From positions 1 through 18,554 of the forward strand of contig JBJEHN010000104.1 in assembly GCA_051876105.1 (NCBI GenBank): DNA of 18,554 nt. Direction: 5' to 3'. Of the stretch, positions 13,390 to 18,554 are shown in pieces. The notes under the pieces are model-generated. The model worked only from the letters and a program-made list of their open reading frames with translations, made no database searches and was not told where the DNA came from. The position numbers were made by a program, and so were the translations under genes. This DNA is from W2P13-069 sp051876105 (lineage in GTDB: Bacteria > Actinomycetota > Coriobacteriia > Coriobacteriales > QAMH01). Numbering within the stretch: the stretch's first letter is position 1; every line of letters starts with the position of its first letter.

Positions 13390-14819
13390 GCGGCCCTGCC
13401 AATATCATCGACGTACTCGACGACGTGGCCAGCTCCTGCGTGGCGGTGAACCAGACTCGCTGCGCCAAGGTGCGCAACCGCAACGTCACCTGCCTCAAGT
13501 GCGCGCAGGCATGCACCTCGGGATGCATCGCGCTTGTGGGCGGCGAGCTGCGCATAGACGCCTCCAAGTGTGTGGGCTGCGGCACCTGCGCCACGGTCTG
13601 CCCCACCTGCGCCCTGGAGGCACGCAACCCCACAGATGCCGAGCTGCTTGCCGAGTGTCGCCGCAGCACTCGCGAGGGCAGTGTCACCATAGCCTGCAAG
13701 CTGCTGCTGCAGGCGCTCGGAGCGATGGTAGATGACGGCTCCTGCGCCCAGGTTGTATGTGCGGGGAGGGTCGATGAGTCCCTCCTCGTGCAACTGGCCG
13801 CAGACGGCTGTACTCAAATTAACATCGCCTGCGGACAATGCCACATGTGCAGGCAGGCGAAGGGCCTCGAGACCGTCCAGATGGTGATTGAGAACGCCCG
13901 CGCGCTTCTGCAGGCTTGGGGCTCGCCCTGCACACTCAACATACGCTTTCCCCCGGCTCTCCTGAGCGAGGGCACCATAGTATCGGATGCTAAGGCGGCT
14001 GAGGAACACTTCTTCTCTCTCTTGCGGGGTAACGCCCCCGTCAATCCTCTCTCTCCTGAGCCAGCCTTGCGTCATAGCAGCGTCGGGGACGATCCAAACG
14101 TCCCCGGCACCGGGAGCGCCCAAGGTGACCCAAACACCGCAGGCAGCGGCGAGCTCGTCGTGAGCGCCCGGAATCAAGGCGGCAGCGAAAGCAGCGCCGC
14201 ATTCATAGGGGGCGGAGCTCCAGCCACCGCCCCCTCCTCTCTTGAGAGCATCGAGCTCGAGGACGCTCCCGCGCACCGGAGCGAGAAACCCCAATCCCTC
14301 ACGGGCGAGGCGCTTGAGGAGGCGCTGGGAACCTTCTTCAAGAAACGCGTCAAGGTGCGCACCCATTCATCTCTGATGAAGGTTATGAAAGACGGGACCT
14401 TGCCGCACTTCCTGCCAGACCGCCGCGAGCGGCTGCTCAACGCTCTAGCCCAGCTTGGCGAGCCCTGCGCGGACTCGCTTCAAACACGCCTATGGGGATG
14501 CATGGTGATCGACGCCACCAAGTGCAGTTCGTGCCAGATGTGCGCCACCTTCTGCCCTACCGGAGCCATCAAAAAGTACCACGACGAAGACGGTACCTTT
14601 GGTGTTACACATTACCCTGGGGACTGCGTCAAGTGCGGCAGCTGCCGCGACATCTGCAACGAGGATGCTATTACGCTGCTCGACAGTGTTGCGCCTTCGT
14701 ACCTGCTCGACGGTGTGGTGCACCGCTACATCATGCGCCCGCGCCCCGTGGAGTTGGGCCCACATCAGATGAAGGACACCATGCAGCAGTACATGGACAT
14801 TCCCATCTACGAGCGCTAA
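13386..14819 (+). CDS. 477-residue multi-cluster ferredoxin fusion with a cysteine-rich middle domain
   Basis: It overlaps the NapH-like gene by four bases (ATGA). Residues 1-80 hold a ferredoxin-type unit (Cys36/39/43/47 and Cys62/65/68/72, with Cys75). Residues about 98-187 form an alpha/beta domain with cysteines at 104, 120 and 125 and CGQCHMC (149-155); this resembles the small Fe-S domain of MvhD/HdrA-type electron carriers, a tentative match. A low-complexity Gly/Ser/Pro/Ala linker runs from about 215 to 305. A second ferredoxin unit follows (Cys380/383/386/390 and Cys414/417/420/424), then a 50-residue tail. There is no signal peptide or membrane segment, so it is cytoplasmic. It is placed to exchange electrons with the NapH cytoplasmic clusters; its partner is unknown. 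Confidence 0.85.
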   Translation: MSGPANIIDVLDDVASSCVAVNQTRCAKVRNRNVTCLKCAQACTSGCIALVGGELRIDASKCVGCGTCATVCPTCALEARNPTDAELLAECRRSTREGSVTIACKLLLQALGAMVDDGSCAQVVCAGRVDESLLVQLAADGCTQINIACGQCHMCRQAKGLETVQMVIENARALLQAWGSPCTLNIRFPPALLSEGTIVSDAKAAEEHFFSLLRGNAPVNPLSPEPALRHSSVGDDPNVPGTGSAQGDPNTAGSGELVVSARNQGGSESSAAFIGGGAPATAPSSLESIELEDAPAHRSEKPQSLTGEALEEALGTFFKKRVKVRTHSSLMKVMKDGTLPHFLPDRRERLLNALAQLGEPCADSLQTRLWGCMVIDATKCSSCQMCATFCPTGAIKKYHDEDGTFGVTHYPGDCVKCGSCRDICNEDAITLLDSVAPSYLLDGVVHRYIMRPRPVELGPHQMKDTMQQYMDIPIYER

Positions 14820-14831
14820 CGCCATCCTCTT

Positions 14832-14855
14832 CCCCCAAGCTTTGCAAGGCGGGGG
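14832..14855 (+). other. Short GC hairpin after the ferredoxin-fusion gene
   Basis: CCCCC (14832-14836) pairs with GGGGG (14851-14855), with an inner CTT/AAG stem. It lies 12 bases after the stop codon. No T-run follows, so it may stabilise the 3' end rather than terminate. Confidence 0.35.
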
Positions 14856-14864
14856 CATACCTTC

Positions 14865-14896
14865 AGAGAGCTCTTGCCTGAGCACAAGAGCTCTCT
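14865..14896 (+). terminator. 12-bp perfect inverted repeat downstream of the molybdoenzyme operon
   Basis: AGAGAGCTCTTG (14865-14876) pairs perfectly with CAAGAGCTCTCT (14885-14896) around an 8-base loop. It lies 45 bases after the last operon stop. Only a weak T-rich stretch follows (CAGTTCC), so termination may be inefficient or factor-assisted. Confidence 0.5.
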
Positions 14897-14991
14897 CAGT
14901 TCCATTCACGTCGTCATCGCTGGGGACCTGCTGCGCTTGCATTGAAAAGGCGCTGTTAGACCAGGATGGAGCTCAGCCTTCGACCGTCAAC

Positions 14992-15096
14992 ATGAAGATC
15001 GCCCACCTGCCCCGCCTCAACACCATCACAGACGAGCAGCTGCACCAGATCGAGGAGCGCTTCAACGTGCGGGCCCGCGAGGGCTACCTCAGCTGA
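14992..15096 (+). pseudogene. Possible gene remnant or 34-residue small protein
   Basis: From the ATG at 14992 to the TGA at 15094-15096, the frame uses the same C/G-ending codons as the neighbouring real genes and gives a well-balanced peptide with a helix-like TDEQLHQIEERF stretch. No good ribosome site precedes the ATG. The frame stays open upstream to about 14842, but that part is Ser/Cys-rich and runs through hairpin sequence, so it is not convincing. It may be the surviving 3' end of a deleted gene, or a small protein. Family not recognised. Confidence 0.3.
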
Positions 15097-15138
15097 TCGG
15101 CCATACCGCGCGCGGCCCTGAGGGAGGGGCGCAGAGAC

Positions 15139-15175
15139 GGCCGGGGCCCGGAGCGGTGTGCTCCGGGCCCCGGCC
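15139..15175. terminator. 15-bp perfect GC hairpin between convergent genes
   Basis: GGCCGGGGCCCGGAG (15139-15153) pairs perfectly with CTCCGGGCCCCGGCC (15161-15175) around a 7-base loop. It lies 37 bases beyond the stop of the minus-strand secreted-protein gene and faces the plus operon from the left. T-runs are absent on both sides, but the stem is strong enough to act on both strands, as is common in GC-rich actinobacteria. Confidence 0.6.
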
Positions 15176-15212
15176 TCAGCGCGATGGAGAGAGGAACGCG
15201 CTTTGAGGAACC

Positions 15213-17336
15213 TTACTTGGTGACCTTGACCTTGACGGTGGTCTTGGTGGCGCCGCTGGACTTGAGGGTCACGGTGTAGGTGCCGGTCTTGGCGGTCTTG
15301 GCAGCCTTGACGGTCAGCTTGGTCTTGGTTGCCTTGACGGTGAGGCCAGCCTTCTTGGCTGCGCTGGTGATGCTGGCGGTGACGGCCTTCTTGGCGCCGA
15401 TGATCTTGACGCTGGCGCTCTTGCCGCGCTTGACGGTGATGCTGGACTTAGCGGTGCTCAGCACGGGAGCGGACTCGGAGACCCACAGCGTGGAGGGCTG
15501 GAAGATCCCGATGGTCTTCGAGGGCTCCTCGGCGCTGGCGTTGCCGCTGTAGTAGGAGGCGCGGGAAGAACCGGTGTAGTACGCGTAGTTCTTCTTGATA
15601 GTGTTGTCAGAAGCCAGGCCCATGTACCAGGTGTAGCCGGTCTTGGCGAAGGTGTTCAGCTTGGTGGTGTTGCTGGCGTAGACGTTGACGGTGCTTGCGC
15701 TCTGATGCGTGTAGGCAGCCAGGACGCTGTTCACCTGAGCGGTCTGGATGTGGTAGACGTTCTCCAGCCAGTAGGCGTAGGAGGCGTCGTCGTTGCCGCC
15801 GTAGAGCTCGGGGTAGACCTTGGAGAAGGCCCATGCTGCGCGGGCGTTCTTGTCGATGGTGTAGTTGCGTGCGCAGTAAAGGATAGGCGAGGAGCCAGTG
15901 GTCACGCCGACGGTGTCAGCGGCGTTCTGCTTGGTGGAGGTGCCGTAGTCGTCGCCTGCGAGGACCTTGCCGGCAAAGCCGTAGGTCTTGGCCCATGCCG
16001 CAACGCTCTCGTCGGTGAGGGCGGCGGTGTTGACGATGTCGGAGTCGATGCACAGGCCGTTGCTGGTGCCCTTGAGGGAGCCGACCTGGGTCTGGGTGTT
16101 GTAGATGATGAGGTCGACGTCCTTCATGCAGGTCTTGGAGCTGGCTGCGGAGACCTCGACGACCGGGTTGCGCTTGTAGATGTCCTCAACAATCATCTGG
16201 ATGCCGCCCTCGCGGACCGTGCCCTCGCCCTCGGCGGTGCCGAAGGTGTTGGTGATGAAGGGCAGGGTGGCCATGTAGCCCATGTTGATGGTGGAGTTGT
16301 TGGAGGCGTAGACATCCTGGTTGGCGGAGTTGGCGTCGCCCGTGGTGACGCCTGCGCCGGTGTCGGAGCCCTTGGTCAGGCCGGAGGCCTGCGGCACGAA
16401 GAAGTAGGCCTTGCCGGCATCCTGGTCGATGGCGTAGAGGTAGGCGACTTTCTTTTTGGCGACCGTGCCGCCGTTGGCCTTGAGCTGGGAAGCGATGTAG
16501 AGCATCTGGCCCTTGATGGACTTCTCATAGGCGAGTGCGGAAGCAGCGGCGCTGCTGTTGTTGTAGCGGGTGTATTTGGCGGTGCCGGCGGTGAGCTTGT
16601 CAGCCGTAGCGGCCAGCTGCTGCAGGGAGTAGATCTGCGTCCAGATGTTGGAGGCGTCGTTGTTGGCGTAGGAGGGGTTATAGCCCGCGACCTTGTCTGC
16701 TGCGGCCTTGGCCAGGGTGCCGGTGCCGAAGTCGCCCTCCTTCCAGTTGGTGTACTTGTTGGCGCCGAAGATGATGTTGGGGGCGTAGTCTGCGCTCACA
16801 ACGGAGACGCCGCCCACTGCAACGTCGCCCCAGGAGTTGGCGTTGCTGTGATAGGTGGTTGCCTTGGTGTAGGCAGAGGAGAGGCCGCCCTCGGTGGCGG
16901 TGCCGAGCAGGGTGTCTGCCAGGAGGTTCTGGTAGTAGGGGTTGGCGGAGGTGTTCACGCCGGAGCCCCAGATGGCCAGGCGGTTGAACTGATCGGCCTT
17001 GGCGAGGTCGGCCTTGTAGCCGGTGGTCTTCTGGCCCTCGTTGGTGCCGGCTGCAAGGTAGTAGGGGTAGGGGTCGCCAGCGCCGGCGGTGTGGCTGGGC
17101 TGGAAGTCGTAGTTCATGTTGGTGATGCCCAGGAAGTCCGGGCCGGCGGAGCCGGCACGCGCACCCATGGTGGTGAGCAGGTTGCTGTCAACCTTGATGC
17201 CCGCGCTGCTCGAGTTGATGTTGGAAGCAGAAGCCGCAAAGCCAACACCGCAGCTCAGAGCGACCATCGCGCCAGCGACGGTGCAGCAGGTGAGACCCTT
17301 GCCCAAGAACTTCGCTGCCTTGCCTTTCTTGCCCAT
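15213..17336 (-). CDS. Large secreted protein resembling class III substrate-binding proteins, with C-terminal Ig-like domain
   Basis: The ATG at 17336 follows GAGAGGAAC. The 707-residue product begins with a basic n-region (KKGKAAKF), a hydrophobic core to about residue 35 and a GFAAS-type cleavage site, so it is exported by Sec. Residues about 135-560 follow the outline of class III (FhuD/BtuF-type) binding proteins: DVAVGGVSVVSADYAPNIIF near 171-190, a long helical section (229-290), KDVDLIIYN (405-413) like 'pDlii', and AWAFSKVYPELYGG (501-514) like the 'AkllhPelF' helix. Residues 625-707 form a Lys/Thr/Val-rich beta domain (RGKSASVKI, TGTYTVTLKSS) typical of bacterial Ig-like surface modules. 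No LPxTG or lipobox is seen. Iron-chelate, haem or corrinoid capture is possible but unproven; no transporter genes are adjacent. Confidence 0.8.
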   Translation of the reverse strand: MGKKGKAAKFLGKGLTCCTVAGAMVALSCGVGFAASASNINSSSAGIKVDSNLLTTMGARAGSAGPDFLGITNMNYDFQPSHTAGAGDPYPYYLAAGTNEGQKTTGYKADLAKADQFNRLAIWGSGVNTSANPYYQNLLADTLLGTATEGGLSSAYTKATTYHSNANSWGDVAVGGVSVVSADYAPNIIFGANKYTNWKEGDFGTGTLAKAAADKVAGYNPSYANNDASNIWTQIYSLQQLAATADKLTAGTAKYTRYNNSSAAASALAYEKSIKGQMLYIASQLKANGGTVAKKKVAYLYAIDQDAGKAYFFVPQASGLTKGSDTGAGVTTGDANSANQDVYASNNSTINMGYMATLPFITNTFGTAEGEGTVREGGIQMIVEDIYKRNPVVEVSAASSKTCMKDVDLIIYNTQTQVGSLKGTSNGLCIDSDIVNTAALTDESVAAWAKTYGFAGKVLAGDDYGTSTKQNAADTVGVTTGSSPILYCARNYTIDKNARAAWAFSKVYPELYGGNDDASYAYWLENVYHIQTAQVNSVLAAYTHQSASTVNVYASNTTKLNTFAKTGYTWYMGLASDNTIKKNYAYYTGSSRASYYSGNASAEEPSKTIGIFQPSTLWVSESAPVLSTAKSSITVKRGKSASVKIIGAKKAVTASITSAAKKAGLTVKATKTKLTVKAAKTAKTGTYTVTLKSSGATKTTVKVKVTK

Positions 17337-17538
17337 AGGGTGTTCCTCTCTTTCTCCAAAGGGTATGTCCCGGTCGCTCCCGTCTGGTGCGCTCCTTATG
17401 AGTCCACATTAATGACAGATGAGATTAACCTTAAAAAAGAATAAAAGAGTGCCTGCGTGCGATAAACAACTAAGTTCGCGCACATCTTTCTTTAATGTTC
17501 GTTATTTGTTTCAGGTCAGCGCCCAGCGCACGCGATAG
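17337..17538 (-). promoter_or_regulatory. AT-rich promoter region of the secreted-protein gene
   Basis: This is the most AT-rich stretch of the window. It includes TTAAT (17409-17413) and ATTAA (17424-17428) as an inverted repeat around ten bases, a plausible LysR-type operator since the regulator gene lies next door. A weak stem GTGCG/CGCAC (17457-17483), followed on the minus strand by a T-rich run (17429-17449), may terminate the regulator transcript. No confident -10/-35 pair could be fixed. Confidence 0.4.
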
Positions 17539-18432
17539 TTAGCGGATGAACTCCTTGATGCAGCCGTAGACAGCCGAGTCGATGGTGGAGCGGTGGTCCT
17601 TGCGGAACACGACGTAGAACGACAGCTCGATGCCCTCGCTCGCATCGAGGGGGACGATGCAGAGCTGCGGGCAGGCCTTGACGAAGGGGGAGTTCTTGAT
17701 GACCACGCCTATGCCACCCGCGGCGATGAACTGCGCCAGCTCGGCCTCCTCCTTGCCCGCGTAGTGCCACTGCGGCAGAAAGCCGCGCCGGGCGCACATG
17801 TCCTCCCAAAACGGCAGGAAGTACGAGAGACTGTCCGGCTGGGCGAAGCGCTGGTGCCTGAGGTCCTCCAGGTAGAGGCTTGAGCGCTGCGCCAGGGGGT
17901 TGTTGGCGCTCAAGGCGATGCAGGGGCGGCAGTCGCCGATCTGGCGGTTGATGAACTGCGGGTCCTTGAGCCCGCCGAGGATGACGACGGCGTCGACGAG
18001 CCCGGCGTCGAGCGCGGGCGAGCACGACTCGCAGGCCAGCTCCTCGATGGTGAAGGCCTGGTGGGGCAGGCGCCTCTTGAGGCTGAGGAGCAGGGCCTCT
18101 GAGGAGAACGGCACCCCGCGGGGGCCGTGGGAGGCCAGCGCGACGGTGTAGGGGCGCTCCTCGGCGATGAGGTGGGCCTCCTCTGCAGCGATACGCTTGA
18201 TCTCGATGATGTCGTTGATGATGCCGCGGGCGAGCTCGGCGGTCTTGTCTCCCAGGGGCGTGGGCTCGATGCCGCGGCCCTTGTGGGTGAAGAGCTTGCC
18301 GCCCACCTCCTTCTCGAGGTTGGCGACGGAGCGCCCCAGGACCTGCCGCGACGTGAACATGGTGTTGGCGGCTGCAGAGTAGCTCGCTGCATCGTAGACG
18401 GCCAGGAAGTGCATGAGCTGGGTGTCGTTCAA
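17539..18432 (-). CDS. LysR-family transcriptional regulator
   Basis: Residues 1-60 (from the chosen start) form the LysR winged helix-turn-helix: LMHFLAVYDAASYSAAA, then SRQVLGRSVANLEKEVGGKLF and a GRGIEPTPLGDK wing. The rest, about 90-297, is the periplasmic-binding-protein-like effector domain (PYTVALASHGPRG opening, AGGIGVVIKN near the end). The TTG at 18432 is chosen because GAGGA lies seven bases upstream, the domain begins within five residues, and the length becomes 297, the usual size. A TTG at 18540 would add 36 residues with no domain. It lies upstream of the secreted-protein gene on the same strand and may control it; an unseen divergent gene beyond the right edge is another candidate target. 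Confidence 0.9.
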   Translation of the reverse strand: MNDTQLMHFLAVYDAASYSAAANTMFTSRQVLGRSVANLEKEVGGKLFTHKGRGIEPTPLGDKTAELARGIINDIIEIKRIAAEEAHLIAEERPYTVALASHGPRGVPFSSEALLLSLKRRLPHQAFTIEELACESCSPALDAGLVDAVVILGGLKDPQFINRQIGDCRPCIALSANNPLAQRSSLYLEDLRHQRFAQPDSLSYFLPFWEDMCARRGFLPQWHYAGKEEAELAQFIAAGGIGVVIKNSPFVKACPQLCIVPLDASEGIELSFYVVFRKDHRSTIDSAVYGCIKEFIR

Positions 18433-18439
18433 GGCTTCG

Positions 18440-18444
18440 TCCTC
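18440..18444 (-). promoter_or_regulatory. Ribosome binding site that decides the LysR start
   Basis: GAGGA on the minus strand lies seven bases before the TTG at 18432. No comparable site precedes the further-upstream TTG at 18540. This is the main reason for the shorter gene model. Confidence 0.6.
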
Positions 18445-18554
18445 GCTTTGCGCGGTGTCCTGCTGAGCACGGCTGTTGCCCTGGAACCTGCAGCAGATTT
18501 GCTGCAGGAGCCGCTCTTGGGCAACTAGGTCGATACTCAAGCGCGAATGATAAT

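Larger units (their letters stand above)
14820..15212. other. 393-base gap with hairpins and a coding-like remnant
   Basis: The gap separates the ferredoxin fusion from the convergent secreted-protein gene. It holds the hairpins at 14832-14855, 14865-14896 and 15139-15175 and the coding-like stretch ending at 15096. Nothing else is recognised. Confidence 0.5.

Noticed and set aside
5964..14819. Periplasmic nitrate reductase (nap) operon
   Set aside because: NapG- and NapH-like proteins are present, but the catalytic subunit is far longer than NapA, is followed by DmsB/DmsC-like subunits, and there is no NapB, NapC or NapD.
15705..17444. 579-residue plus-strand open frame opposite the secreted-protein gene
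   Set aside because: It is Val/Gly-rich, repetitive and without a domain, while the minus-strand frame has a signal peptide, a ribosome site and recognisable folds.
18433..18540. N-terminal extension of the LysR protein from a TTG at 18540
   Set aside because: It has no ribosome site, the added 36 residues have no domain, and the TTG at 18432 has a well-spaced GAGGA and gives the normal family length.

Overview
The window looks like part of a chromosome from an anaerobic, high-GC Gram-positive of the Coriobacteriia, most likely an Eggerthellaceae member. The grounds are the GC-rich codon use, the dense set of molybdopterin-reductase genes with DmsB/DmsC-like and NapG/NapH-like partners, and a secreted protein with a lysine-rich Ig-like tail. 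This placement is inferred from gene style, not from a marker gene. I see no rRNA, tRNA, CRISPR array, insertion sequence or phage gene.

Layout from left to right. (a) 1-465, minus: 5' part of a secreted protein of unknown function, running off the left edge. (b) 724-2756, plus: a tight three-gene operon with an acidic protein carrying two winged-helix-like segments, a TorD-family redox-enzyme chaperone and a small degenerate FHA-like protein, closed by a good terminator. (c) 5619-2820, minus: a two-gene operon encoding an unrecognised coiled-coil protein and a divergent UvrD/Rep-like helicase. (d) 5964-14819, plus: the core of the window. It has a 1270-residue Tat-exported molybdopterin oxidoreductase, a four-cluster ferredoxin subunit, a DmsC-like membrane anchor, then after a 317-base structured gap a NapG-like ferredoxin, a NapH-like membrane ferredoxin and a 477-residue multi-cluster ferredoxin fusion. 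(e) 14820-15212: a non-coding stretch with three hairpins and a short coding-like remnant. (f) 17336-15213, minus: a large secreted protein resembling class III substrate-binding proteins with a C-terminal Ig-like domain. (g) 18432-17539, minus: a LysR-family regulator whose likely start is a TTG.

How it may work together: the catalytic subunit would be folded around its cofactor with help from the TorD-type chaperone, exported by Tat, and fed electrons from menaquinol through the ferredoxin and DmsC-like anchor. The NapG/NapH-like pair and the fused ferredoxin offer a second route from the quinone pool or a cytoplasmic donor. The substrate cannot be read from sequence. The catalytic subunit looks closer to the large acetylene hydratase / transhydroxylase / catechol dehydroxylase-type Mo enzymes than to classical DmsA. 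Copies of a GGATGA-core motif cluster upstream of both the chaperone operon and the catalytic operon, which could reflect shared control.
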